Notes: generated from the letters alone by a model not told the origin. DNA of 8,258 bases from Aliitabrizicola sp031425325 (GCA_031425325.1 JANPJD010000104.1:1-8258), one strand, 5' to 3'; positions 1 through 6,983 are shown, counted from the stretch's first letter. Numbers and translations: made by a program.

Positions 1-108
1 CGAACACAATGGCTCGAATGACACGCCGACAACTGCGCACGTCATCGCGAGCCCGCCAAGCATGAGCTGAAAACCCCATCGTAATGCATTGCCGGATGCT
101 TCCCAAGT
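1..108. other. Left edge, no supported gene
   Basis: This stretch follows the stop codon of the hydrolase gene. Short open stretches run off the left edge on the minus strand, one of them mildly hydrophobic (starting Met-Leu-Gly-Gly-Leu-Ala-Met), but none is long enough to support a gene. I see no convincing terminator hairpin. Confidence 0.4.
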
Positions 109-1149
109 TTACCGCCTGCCCGCCCCAGCCAGCAGCAAAAAGAGCTGGAGAGTGGCCGGGAAGTAAGGTTGAGCAGCGGAGTAGGGAAGCGGCGGTATTT
201 CCGGACAGGTCAGAAGGTACGTGAGACATCTGTAACCCGCGAAGGTGCTCGATTCGATTGCAGTTCCGATGGCCAGATCTCGCACCGTGGGAACGCTCTC
301 AGCGAAAGGGTCGCAGCCTTGGAGGGACCGCAGCCGCTCCAGCACCGGGTGGCGGGTGACGCCGGACCAAACCAGCCAGAGTGGGACGCGTAGCGCGTCG
401 TAGCCCGAAACCGCCGCACGCCCCGCCGAGGGACGCCAGCCCTCAGCGTCCATGTCGATCCAGTCCGGCACCAGCCCCCGAGCGCCGATCTCGGCCAGAA
501 CGGCCAGGCCGTCCTCGGCGCAGCGCGCAAGGCGGGGTTGGCCCGCGAAGGTGGCAAGCTCGCGCAGGGCGAGCGGCATCGTATATGACAGGTTGAGCGT
601 GACATGGCCCGGGCCAGCAAAGCGCTCGAGCGCGGGCAGCAGCACGAGCGCGCCATTACCCCTCGGGTCGTCGACCACGCAGCTTTCGGCGAGGAAGACG
701 GCGATCTCACGCGCCCGCTCGGCATCGCCTGGCATCGCGAAGCGGGCCGCCGCCCGTGCAAGCGCCCAAGCGTAGAAGAGATCGCCATCCGTCGCGTTGT
801 TGTAATCCGCAATATTGGGCTCTGTTTGCGGCAGCCAGCGCCAGGCCAAAAGCGGATCGCGGCGCACAGCGAGTTTCTCCTCCGTCCAGTCCCGCATCCG
901 GGTGAAGGCCTCAGCGTCGTCCAGAAAGATGGCGAGGAGCATCCCGTAGCCCTGCCCTTCCGAGTGGCTCGCCTCCGACTGGCCGTGGTCGATGACGCGC
1001 CCCTCGGGCGACAGGAAGGCGGCCTTCCAGGCGGACCATGCCTCGGGCAGGGTCAGAGGCGGCGCGCCCTGCGCGGCGCGCGCCAGCGACACGGCCGCGC
1101 CTCCCCCCACGGGGGCCGCGAGCAGCCCGAGGAACGCACGACGATCCAT
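109..1149 (-). CDS. Tat-exported glycoside hydrolase family 8 (endo-beta-glucanase/lichenase-like)
   Basis: A predicted periplasmic or secreted endo-beta-1,4-glucanase of family GH8, the family of BcsZ, which also contains lichenases acting on mixed-linkage glucan. The chosen start gives 346 residues (E. coli BcsZ is 368) and opens with MDRRAFLG, a twin-arginine-type signal followed by an Ala/Gly/Leu-rich segment ending near residue 29. An in-frame ATG at 1164 and an earlier one at 1281 are possible but put non-signal sequence in front of the RR motif. GAAGAG lies about 7 bases before the chosen ATG. By comparison with BcsZ, SEGQGYGM holds the general acid (Glu64), NNATDGDLFYAWAL (117-130) is the conserved substrate-cleft segment, and GYDALRVPLW (249-258) holds the likely base Asp251. 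All key residues seem present, so it should be active. It is divergent from the synthase operon and probably trims, edits or releases that glucan. Family is secure; the exact linkage cut is inference. Confidence 0.9.
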   Translation of the reverse strand: MDRRAFLGLLAAPVGGGAAVSLARAAQGAPPLTLPEAWSAWKAAFLSPEGRVIDHGQSEASHSEGQGYGMLLAIFLDDAEAFTRMRDWTEEKLAVRRDPLLAWRWLPQTEPNIADYNNATDGDLFYAWALARAAARFAMPGDAERAREIAVFLAESCVVDDPRGNGALVLLPALERFAGPGHVTLNLSYTMPLALRELATFAGQPRLARCAEDGLAVLAEIGARGLVPDWIDMDAEGWRPSAGRAAVSGYDALRVPLWLVWSGVTRHPVLERLRSLQGCDPFAESVPTVRDLAIGTAIESSTFAGYRCLTYLLTCPEIPPLPYSAAQPYFPATLQLFLLLAGAGRR

Positions 1150-1204
1150 CCGGTCACTCTTCATCCCTGCCCGATTGCCCAGACTCCCGCCGATTCCCCA
1201 CCGC

Positions 1205-1246
1205 TTGGTACAACTTTTGACACAAACGACCCGTAACCACTCAACT
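1205..1246. promoter_or_regulatory. Divergent intergenic region with candidate promoter and short direct repeat
   Basis: The space between the hydrolase and the receptor gene (1150-1307) must carry promoters for both directions. A perfect TTGACA lies at 1217-1222 on the plus strand; the best -10 match, TCAACT at 1241-1246 with an 18-base spacer, is poor. Two similar 9-mers, TTGGTACAA (1205-1213) and TTGACACAA (1217-1225), sit 12 bases apart, and the second overlaps the putative -35. That is a possible operator arrangement, but short enough to be chance. No clear minus-strand promoter was found. Confidence 0.3.
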
Positions 1247-1307
1247 GTATCGCGAGTGAAGCCTCTTTTCAGCCGATCCACCTCAAGCCCTCCGGAGCTT
1301 CAAGGCC

Positions 1308-2432
1308 ATGCGCCAGCCGAAGCAACTGACCCTCTCGACCGCACTCGGGGCCTTCGTCCTTATCTCGGGGCTGCTGTTCGGCACGGCCGCCGCGCATCTT
1401 CTCTTCGAGCGCGCCGAAGCCTTTCAGGCCGACGCGCTGCGCAAGGCAGTAGAGATACGCGGCCGCCACGCCGCCCAGAACCTCGCGCAGAACCTCGACG
1501 AGACCTGGACCATCCTCCATGCGATTAAATCCGATGGGCTGGTTAGCGATCCCGCGGGACTCGCGGCCGCGCTTGCGGTGATCGTCGGGAATGGGGAGCG
1601 GGTGTCCTGGGCGGGCTTTGCAGGCTCCGACGGGCAAGTGATCGTTGCCTCGAACGACATGCTCACGGGGGCCGACGTGTCCGAGCGCCCATGGTTCCAG
1701 CGGGGCCTTTCCGGGGATTTCGCGGGCGACGTGCACAAGGCCGTATTGCTCAACCGCCTGCTCGGCGGCAGCGAGGAGGACCCTCTGCGCTTCATCGACC
1801 TTGCCACGCAGGTCACCGATGCCGAGGGTCAGGTCACGGGCGTCCTCGGCTTCCACATTGACTTTGCCTGGGCCGAGGCACTGCTCGCCGAAGAGGCCGA
1901 AGGCCTTGGCCTCGACCTTTTCCTGGTCGACCAGGCGGGCACCGTCATCATCGCCACCGACGAGACCGTCAGCGAGGCGCCGAGCCTTCAGGCGTTGCGC
2001 GCCGCGGCGGCCGGGGTGCCCGCCACGACCACCGAGACTTGGCCCGACGGGCGCGACTATGTCTCGACCGTCATCCCCGAGGTCCGGCACGGCGACCTGC
2101 CCTCCTTCGGATGGCGCATGGTGGCCCGCATCGACCCGGCGTCCTTCGACATCGCGCGGGCCGATCTGGTCCGCTCGATCTGGGTCGTGCTGATCGGCGT
2201 GGGGGCCATCCTTGCCCTGATGACCCTCGGCTTCGCACGCTGGTTCCTGCGCCCGGTTGGGGTGCTTGCCGAGAACGCCCGCCGGATCGCGGCGGGCGAG
2301 GACGAGTACCCGCTCGAGCTGAACCGGACGGCCGAGATGGCCACGCTGTCGGCGGCTCTGGCACGACTACAATCACGAGCGCCCGAACCGGTCGCCCTGC
2401 GCCACTCTGGCCGCTCGGCCCGGGGGAGATAG
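1308..2432 (+). CDS. Membrane receptor with periplasmic Cache domain and HAMP, no output domain
   Basis: A 374-residue inner-membrane sensor-like protein. It has one TM helix (about 10-30), a periplasmic double-Cache-like domain (about 35-280), a second TM helix (about 289-309) and a HAMP segment (about 310-356, LRPV near 314-317 then AENARRIAAGE). Cache features are the GQVIVAS strand with GADVSERPWFQRGLSG (121-136), and ATQVTDAEGQVTGVLGF (166-182). After HAMP only a short Arg-rich tail remains; there is no GGDEF, EAL, kinase or methyl-accepting domain, which such receptors normally carry. The stop is followed after two bases by the next gene's ATG, so the short form looks genuine and co-translated, not an assembly break. 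A GGAG at 1294-1297 precedes the ATG by 10 bases. As first gene of the run it may transmit a periplasmic signal, perhaps to the glucan synthase or to a separate c-di-GMP enzyme. The ligand is unknown and the role is inference. Confidence 0.8.
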   Translation: MRQPKQLTLSTALGAFVLISGLLFGTAAAHLLFERAEAFQADALRKAVEIRGRHAAQNLAQNLDETWTILHAIKSDGLVSDPAGLAAALAVIVGNGERVSWAGFAGSDGQVIVASNDMLTGADVSERPWFQRGLSGDFAGDVHKAVLLNRLLGGSEEDPLRFIDLATQVTDAEGQVTGVLGFHIDFAWAEALLAEEAEGLGLDLFLVDQAGTVIIATDETVSEAPSLQALRAAAAGVPATTTETWPDGRDYVSTVIPEVRHGDLPSFGWRMVARIDPASFDIARADLVRSIWVVLIGVGAILALMTLGFARWFLRPVGVLAENARRIAAGEDEYPLELNRTAEMATLSAALARLQSRAPEPVALRHSGRSARGR

Positions 2433-2434
2433 GG
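2422..2434 (+). promoter_or_regulatory. Strong ribosome binding site that fixes the fusion-protein start
   Basis: GGGGGAG at 2422-2428 lies six bases before the ATG at 2435 and overlaps the end of the receptor gene. This supports starting the membrane fusion protein here although the reading frame is open back to 2039, inside the receptor gene. It also points to translational coupling of the two genes. Confidence 0.7.
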
Positions 2435-3598
2435 ATGCGCTACTTTCGCCTGTTGCTGGGTCTTTCCGTCATCGTCGTGGCGGTCTGGGTCATCCTTGGC
2501 GAGCAGATGGCGGGAGCCAGCGCCAATGCCTTTGTCAACGCGCGTCTGACGACGGTGCGCGCACCGGTGGCGGGCGTGCTCGACCTGCCCGAACGGACAC
2601 TCGGCGCGGCGGTGCAGGCAGGCGAGGAGATCGGCAGCGTCAGCGACCCCCGTGTCGACGCTATGCAGATGAACGATCTCGCGATGGAGCGCACCTTCGC
2701 CACGGCGGAACTAGCTGCCCTCGACAGCCGCCTCGATCTGGCCGAGCGGCAAGCCGAGCCGCTGTCGGGCCGCCTCGCGGCCTATGCCGCAGCACGGGTC
2801 GCTGAACTCGAGGCGCGGCTGGATCAGGCGCGCAACCGTCTGTCCGCCCTGGAGGTGGACGACCAAGCCGAAACTCGGGTGGCCGAACTCGCCGCCGGGG
2901 CCGAGATCGGCGAGGGCCGCGACCCCCGATTGCCGAACCTTGCGCTCGCCTATGCGCGCGAGCGGGTCGCCGTGCTTGAGATCGCGCTCAATGCCGCACG
3001 GAGCGGGGTCTTCCTCGGCGACGGATATAACGACGCACCCTATTCCGAGCAGCGCCAGACAGAGCTTGCAAGCCAACGCGACGGACTTCTCATTGACCGC
3101 GACCTTGCGGCTGCGCGTCTGGCCGCGATCGAGACGCGCCTTGCACGCGAGCAGGTGCGGACCAGCGGGCTCGGCAGCGCCGCCCTCCTCGCCCCGGCGG
3201 GCGGCCGCGTCTGGGAGGTCCTTGCCGGCGACAACGAAGTCGTCGAGCGCGGCCAGGACGTGATCCGTCTGGTCGATTGCGGCTCGACCGTCGTCAGCGC
3301 CTCGGTCACCGAGAACATTTACAACCGCCTTCGCATCGGTGATCCGGCGATGGTCCGGCTGGCCGGAGACGGTCAGGGCTTGCCCGGCACTATCCTTCGG
3401 CTGGCCGGGGCCGGGGCGCGGACGGTCTACCAGAACCTCGCAGTCACCCCGGGCCAGAGGCATCTCGAGCGGTACGACGTAACGCTCGTCGTGCCGGCCC
3501 TGCGAAACGATCCCGCGCTTAGCTGCATGGTCGGGCGCACCGGCCGTGTGTTCTTCGAGCGCCGCCCGCTCGACGCGCTGCGGAGCCTATGGCAGTGA
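2435..3598 (+). CDS. bgsB: HlyD-family membrane fusion protein, BgsB-like glucan export/synthesis subunit
   Basis: A 387-residue periplasmic adaptor anchored by an N-terminal TM helix (about 4-22). A first lipoyl-like half-motif follows (about 35-72, with VRAPVAGVLD and VQAGEEIGSV). Next comes a long Ala/Glu/Arg-rich helical hairpin (about 80-150 and 205-243), then the second lipoyl half (about 252-290, LLAPAGGRVW and VVERGQDVIRLV) and a beta-barrel region to the end. Two cysteines (292 and 374) could form a disulfide. HlyD adaptors usually join transporters to an outer-membrane channel. Next to a cellulose-synthase-like enzyme with no ABC or RND pump nearby, the close parallel is BgsB of the Sinorhizobium meliloti bgsBA operon, needed for mixed-linkage beta-glucan, and more distantly Alg44 of alginate synthesis. 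It ends 31 bases before the glycosyltransferase start. The HlyD fold is secure; the Bgs assignment comes from gene order and context. Confidence 0.85.
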   Translation: MRYFRLLLGLSVIVVAVWVILGEQMAGASANAFVNARLTTVRAPVAGVLDLPERTLGAAVQAGEEIGSVSDPRVDAMQMNDLAMERTFATAELAALDSRLDLAERQAEPLSGRLAAYAAARVAELEARLDQARNRLSALEVDDQAETRVAELAAGAEIGEGRDPRLPNLALAYARERVAVLEIALNAARSGVFLGDGYNDAPYSEQRQTELASQRDGLLIDRDLAAARLAAIETRLAREQVRTSGLGSAALLAPAGGRVWEVLAGDNEVVERGQDVIRLVDCGSTVVSASVTENIYNRLRIGDPAMVRLAGDGQGLPGTILRLAGAGARTVYQNLAVTPGQRHLERYDVTLVVPALRNDPALSCMVGRTGRVFFERRPLDALRSLWQ

Positions 3599-3629
3599 GC
3601 GCGACCCCCCTCCCCGGCGCGGGACCGCT

Positions 3630-5612
3630 ATGCCGCCGATCCTTCTGAGCGAGGTCGCCGCGGCGGCGATGCCGATGCTGTTGGTGGTGGGACTGGCACT
3701 GGTCCTGCCGCTGTTCCTCGACCCCGCACGCACCACACACCGCATCCCGCTGTTCCTGATCGCCGCCCTCCTTGCGCTGCGCTACGCTTGGTGGCGGCTG
3801 ACCGAGACGATCGCCCCGGTCGGTCTGACTTGGGATTTCGCGGCAAGCTGGTCGCTTGCGGCCTTCGAGATGGTGGCCCTGGTCGGATCGCTGTCGGGCT
3901 TCCTTATGATGTCGCGCACCCTCAACCGCAGCGCCGAGGTCGAGGCCAACCGTGGCTGGTGGGGCGATGCCCCCCTGCCCCGGGTCGCGATCCTGATCGC
4001 CACCTACAACGAAACCCTCGATGTGTTGGAGCGGACCATTGTGGGCGCCATGGCTCTCAACCACCCCGCCAAGGAGGTCATCGTGCTCGACGACGGCCGG
4101 CGCGACTGGTTGCGCGACCACTGCGCGCGGCTCGGCGTGCGCTACCTGCGGCGGGCCGACAACAAGGGCTCGAAGGCGGGCAACATCAACGCGGCCTTGG
4201 CAGTGCTGCGCGCCGACCCGCAGCCGCCCGACTTCGTGGCCGTGCTCGACGCGGATTTCGTGCCGCACCGGGGCTTCATCAGCCGGTCGCTGGCGCTGTT
4301 CCACGACCCCTCGGTGGGGCTCGTGCAGACACCGCAGCATTTCTTCAACGCAGATCCAGTGCAGCACAACCTCGGGCTTAGCCGATCGTACCCCGACGAG
4401 CAGCGTTTCTTCTTTGATCACATGCAAGCCTCGCGCGATGCCTGGGGCATCGCCATCTGCTGCGGAACCTCCTCTGTCGTCCGCTGGAGCGCGCTGGAAA
4501 CGACGGGCGGCTTTCCGACCGACAGCGTGACCGAGGACTTCCTGCTGACGGTGGTGCTGCAATCACATGGCTTCCAGACCGTCTACCTGAACGAGCCGCT
4601 GACCGAGGGCCTCGCCCCCGAAGGTCTGAAGGAATACGTGACGCAGCGCGCCCGCTGGTGCCTGGGCCAGATGCAGATCGTACGCAGCGCGCATGGTCCC
4701 TTCGGGGATGCGCCGCTGCGCCTGCGCGACCGCTGGAGCATGATCGACGCGACCTTCTACTGGACCGCCTCGTTCCCATTCCGGGTGGCGGCCCTCGCCT
4801 ATCCGCTGCTGTACTGGTTCTTCAACATCACAGTGGTCAATGCCTCGGTCGCGGATGTGCTGAGCTACTTCGGGGTCTATTTCCTGTGGGTCACGATGGC
4901 GATGAACGTCGTCTCGCGCGGCCTCTTGGTGCCCGTGATCCACGACGTGAGCCAGTTGATCGGTGCGATCCCGATCTCGCGCGCAGCCTTTGTCGGATTG
5001 CTGCGGCCCCACGGGCATCCCTTCTCGGTCACAGCGAAAGGCGGCGACCGCAGCGCGGTAACGGTGCAATGGGCGCTGCTTCTGCCCTATCTCTGCCTGC
5101 TCGTGCTGACGCTGGTAGGGCTTTTGGTCGGGATCATGTTCGACAGCTTCGCCTTCTACGATGCGGGCGACGGCAAATCGGTGATCCTGTTCTGGACGCT
5201 CTACAACGCTGTGGTCCTTGGCGTGCTCGTCATCGCCTGCGTCGAGCTGCCCCGGCGCGAGCGCCACATCGCCGACAAGCCCGAACGCGCGATCTTCGTG
5301 GCCGAAGGCAAGCCCGGCCGCGTCTGGCTCGTGGGCCTCACCCGCGACGCGACCCGCATCCGGGGGCATGTTTACCGGCAAGGCACGCGTGGGATACTGC
5401 GGATCCGCGATGTAGGCGACGTACGCGCGATCGTGCTCGAGGCGACCGAGGACGGCGCGCGCCTCGCCCTTCTGCCCGACGAGGCCCAGCAGCACGCCTT
5501 CCTCCGCCGATTCTATACCGAAGGCGACGCCCCCGGCGTCATCTCGGTCCGTCTGACCGCGCTCCTCGAAGATCTGGCGCGGCGGCTGTCGTTTTCCTGG
5601 GGGCGGGGGTGA
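3630..5612 (+). CDS. bgsA: Cellulose-synthase-like family 2 glycosyltransferase, BgsA-like beta-glucan synthase
   Basis: A processive inner-membrane glucan synthase of 660 residues. Two or three TM helices lie at about 14-30, 38-57 and 70-93, then the GT2 domain (about 117-350). It carries DDG (154-156), ADNKGSKAGNINAAL (176-190), the metal-binding DAD (207-209), CCGTSS (277-282), TED (301-303) with the catalytic Asp, and QRARW (339-343) that holds the acceptor glucan. More TM helices follow (about 383-404, 408-425, 481-502 and 518-537), with FSVTAK (465-470) matching the FxVTxK gating loop of BcsA. The cytoplasmic tail (541-660) should be the c-di-GMP-responsive part. It has PRRERH and DATRIRG where PilZ would have RxxxR and D/NxSxxG, so the PilZ motifs are not clean, as reported for BgsA. 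With no bcsB or bcsC and an adjacent HlyD protein, mixed-linkage glucan is more likely than cellulose. The open frame begins at 3546, inside the previous gene. I chose the ATG at 3630 because it follows that gene's stop and leads into the first TM helix; its ribosome site is weak. Confidence 0.92.
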   Translation: MPPILLSEVAAAAMPMLLVVGLALVLPLFLDPARTTHRIPLFLIAALLALRYAWWRLTETIAPVGLTWDFAASWSLAAFEMVALVGSLSGFLMMSRTLNRSAEVEANRGWWGDAPLPRVAILIATYNETLDVLERTIVGAMALNHPAKEVIVLDDGRRDWLRDHCARLGVRYLRRADNKGSKAGNINAALAVLRADPQPPDFVAVLDADFVPHRGFISRSLALFHDPSVGLVQTPQHFFNADPVQHNLGLSRSYPDEQRFFFDHMQASRDAWGIAICCGTSSVVRWSALETTGGFPTDSVTEDFLLTVVLQSHGFQTVYLNEPLTEGLAPEGLKEYVTQRARWCLGQMQIVRSAHGPFGDAPLRLRDRWSMIDATFYWTASFPFRVAALAYPLLYWFFNITVVNASVADVLSYFGVYFLWVTMAMNVVSRGLLVPVIHDVSQLIGAIPISRAAFVGLLRPHGHPFSVTAKGGDRSAVTVQWALLLPYLCLLVLTLVGLLVGIMFDSFAFYDAGDGKSVILFWTLYNAVVLGVLVIACVELPRRERHIADKPERAIFVAEGKPGRVWLVGLTRDATRIRGHVYRQGTRGILRIRDVGDVRAIVLEATEDGARLALLPDEAQQHAFLRRFYTEGDAPGVISVRLTALLEDLARRLSFSWGRG

Positions 5613-5716
5613 GGATGGTCGACAGGGCCGGGCGCGAATGAAAGAGGGCGCCCCTTTGGGGACGCCCTCTTTTCGCACTGGTCGTTGGATCAGCCGAGCA
5701 GCAAAGCCAGCCGCCG
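5612..5716. repeat. Imperfect direct repeat, copy 1: decayed 3' end and terminator of a VPxPA-CTERM gene
   Basis: This segment matches 7442-7579 in the same orientation. Shared blocks are AGGATGG(T/C)CGACA, the hairpin with GGCGCCCCTTT, CTCTTTTCG, GCACTGG, GGATCAGCCG and CGAGCAGCA(A)(A/G)GCCAGCCGCCG. Compared with copy 2 it lacks 45 bases between two CCG triplets, has one extra base in the AGCAGC tail, and has several smaller gaps. Read on the minus strand it would be the last codons of a CTERM-type gene, but the frame is broken and similarity stops at about 5716, so no gene remains. Boundaries are by eye. Confidence 0.65.
5641..5674 (+). terminator. Intrinsic terminator of the glucan synthase operon
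   Basis: A ten-base stem AAAGAGGGCG (5641-5650) pairs with CGCCCTCTTT (5663-5672). It is extended by CCCC against GGGG, with one unpaired A and a TTT loop, and ends in a four-base T run (5670-5673). It lies 28 bases after the glycosyltransferase stop. The A run on the opposite side could let it also work for minus-strand transcripts. Confidence 0.85.
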
Positions 5717-5731
5717 CGCTTTGACTGATTA

Positions 5732-5747
5732 CTGCTGCCTGCAGCAG
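5732..5747. repeat. Small palindrome just after the PP-loop gene
   Basis: CTGCTGC (5732-5738) and GCAGCAG (5741-5747) are perfect seven-base arms around two bases, five bases past the stop of the minus-strand gene. There is no T run on the minus strand, so it is a weak terminator candidate at best. Confidence 0.3.
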
Positions 5748-5752
5748 ACAAG

Positions 5753-6928
5753 TCAGGAAAGTCCGATATGCTCTAGAAGGCGTCGCCTCAAACCCCTAAG
5801 ACGTCGCCTTGATCCTGCACGGGCCTCGATGAACCGCGAGTGCAGTCTAACGGCGGGGTTGTCGGTGGCAAGGCCCGCTTCCAAAAGCACCTCCATAACC
5901 TCCCGATCAGCCGGCTTCGGACTGGAGCGGAGTTTTCTCAGGTTCACTTTCCACCGTGCGCGATACGCATCGAGGTCGAACGCCTCTCCGAACTCCTGCA
6001 ACACGCCCGCCGCTTCCAGGATGGCGAGCGTCCTGACGCATTTGAAACAGTGACCGCAATTCGTTGTCTTCCACTGCCGATCATGCCGGACGCAGACATC
6101 GAGCAAGTGGCGCGTATCGGGAATTGACAGGATCGAACGGGTCTTATGCCCCCGGGTGAAGCGGGCACCTGACGACTGTAGTCGCATAGATGGAACGGAC
6201 ATCAGCGGCAGGATCACTGGATCACTATAACACATGTCCTCGGACCGACCGATGCGGGTGTGGGTATAGTCATCCGCCGAAGAGTAGAGAAATCGCCGGG
6301 CTACGGCGGGAAAGAGATGGGCTGTGGATACGTTGCGAGCGGTATGTGTCAACTGGAACCCCATTCCGAGGAGTGCATCCATGTTGCTGTCCACCCGCCA
6401 AAGCGGAAGGCCATACATCCGCGCTACGGCTTGGGCGCGTTCGTATGCCTCCACGTCCTTGTGCGAGGAAGTATTCGCACCGACGTTATTGAATAAAAGG
6501 TGGTGGACGCGGAGGCTGGAACGATCACAGCCGAAGAACTCCTGCTGAAGGGTGAACCAGCTGTCGACGCCCCCGGAGAAACCGCAGATCGAGCCATCGG
6601 CAATGTCCGTCAGATCGTCCACGACCCGATGAAAGAGGACCTTGGGAGCGGCCAAGCCCAGTTGGGCCGCGAAGACGAACGCAAGATCGGCTGCATTGCG
6701 CGCTAGGCTTTCCGAGACCGGCACATCAAACTCGACTGCCTGCCCTTGCTTCATCGCATGAAGCAGACACGGTGCCAGAAAGGCGTCCGCGCGGTCGACC
6801 GCAAGTGCGTAAGCGCCCCCAGAGACCCTGTAGAAAAACTCCCCAAAGCGCGACACAGAGCAGGAGAAGGACATGCTTTCCGGCTCGACTGCATGCCGGA
6901 CAAAATCGCTGACAATCACGCTCTGCAT
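5753..6928 (-). CDS. PP-loop ATP pyrophosphatase-like protein of unknown substrate
   Basis: A 391-residue predicted cytoplasmic protein. ICGFSGGVDSWFTL (114-127) contains the SGGVDS PP-loop, which binds ATP and adenylates a substrate in enzymes such as QueC, asparagine synthetase, GuaA and tRNA thiolases. The N-terminal 110 residues look like a separate small domain. A later NCGHCFKC segment (290-297, Cys291, Cys294 and Cys297) followed by VRT resembles a metal-binding knuckle, as in QueC and some tRNA-modifying PP-loop enzymes, but the rest does not look like QueC. The tail (about 371-385) is very basic. I do not know its substrate; related proteins are, to my recollection, usually left hypothetical. 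The start at 6928 has no clear ribosome site. An ATG at 6874 (Met19), preceded by GGAAAG, is an alternative that would remove 18 residues. It stands alone between the repeat copies, in DNA of about 60% GC by three sampled lines, against 73% in one line of the synthase gene, so it may have been acquired. Confidence 0.75.
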   Translation of the reverse strand: MQSVIVSDFVRHAVEPESMSFSCSVSRFGEFFYRVSGGAYALAVDRADAFLAPCLLHAMKQGQAVEFDVPVSESLARNAADLAFVFAAQLGLAAPKVLFHRVVDDLTDIADGSICGFSGGVDSWFTLQQEFFGCDRSSLRVHHLLFNNVGANTSSHKDVEAYERAQAVARMYGLPLWRVDSNMDALLGMGFQLTHTARNVSTAHLFPAVARRFLYSSADDYTHTRIGRSEDMCYSDPVILPLMSVPSMRLQSSGARFTRGHKTRSILSIPDTRHLLDVCVRHDRQWKTTNCGHCFKCVRTLAILEAAGVLQEFGEAFDLDAYRARWKVNLRKLRSSPKPADREVMEVLLEAGLATDNPAVRLHSRFIEARAGSRRRLRGLRRRLLEHIGLS

Positions 6929-6960
6929 GAAGAACCCGGACTCAACACGTCAATAAAGTA

Positions 6961-6983
6961 CTGTTACCGGGCAACGGTGACAG
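6961..6983. promoter_or_regulatory. Inverted repeat upstream of the PP-loop gene, possible operator
   Basis: CTGTTACCG (6961-6969) and CGGTGACAG (6975-6983) are nine-base arms matching at eight positions around a five-base centre. They lie 32 bases upstream of the ATG at 6928. Position and symmetry suit a regulator site or a leader hairpin. There is no poly-T run for a terminator. The rest of 6984-7101 holds no gene I can support. Confidence 0.35.

Noticed and set aside
1269..2090. Long minus-strand open frame opposite the receptor gene
   Set aside because: Typical antisense frame in high-GC coding DNA. The plus-strand product has clear Cache, TM and HAMP segments, while this one has no recognisable domain.
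2039..2434. N-terminal extension of the fusion protein frame
   Set aside because: It overlaps the receptor gene in another frame and is Arg/Pro-rich shadow sequence. The ATG at 2435 has a strong ribosome site and leads straight into the TM anchor.
3519..4562. 347-codon minus-strand open frame
   Set aside because: Also opposite glycosyltransferase motifs, with no domain or ribosome site of its own.
3630..5612. Canonical cellulose synthase BcsA as the final call
   Set aside because: No bcsB, bcsC or bcsQ is present, the partner is a HlyD protein, and the tail lacks clean PilZ motifs. A Bgs-type enzyme fits better, though cellulose cannot be excluded from sequence alone.
4563..5678. 371-codon minus-strand open frame opposite the glycosyltransferase
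   Set aside because: Shadow of the glycosyltransferase, which has every family motif; this product is rich in Arg, His and Gln and begins inside the terminator.
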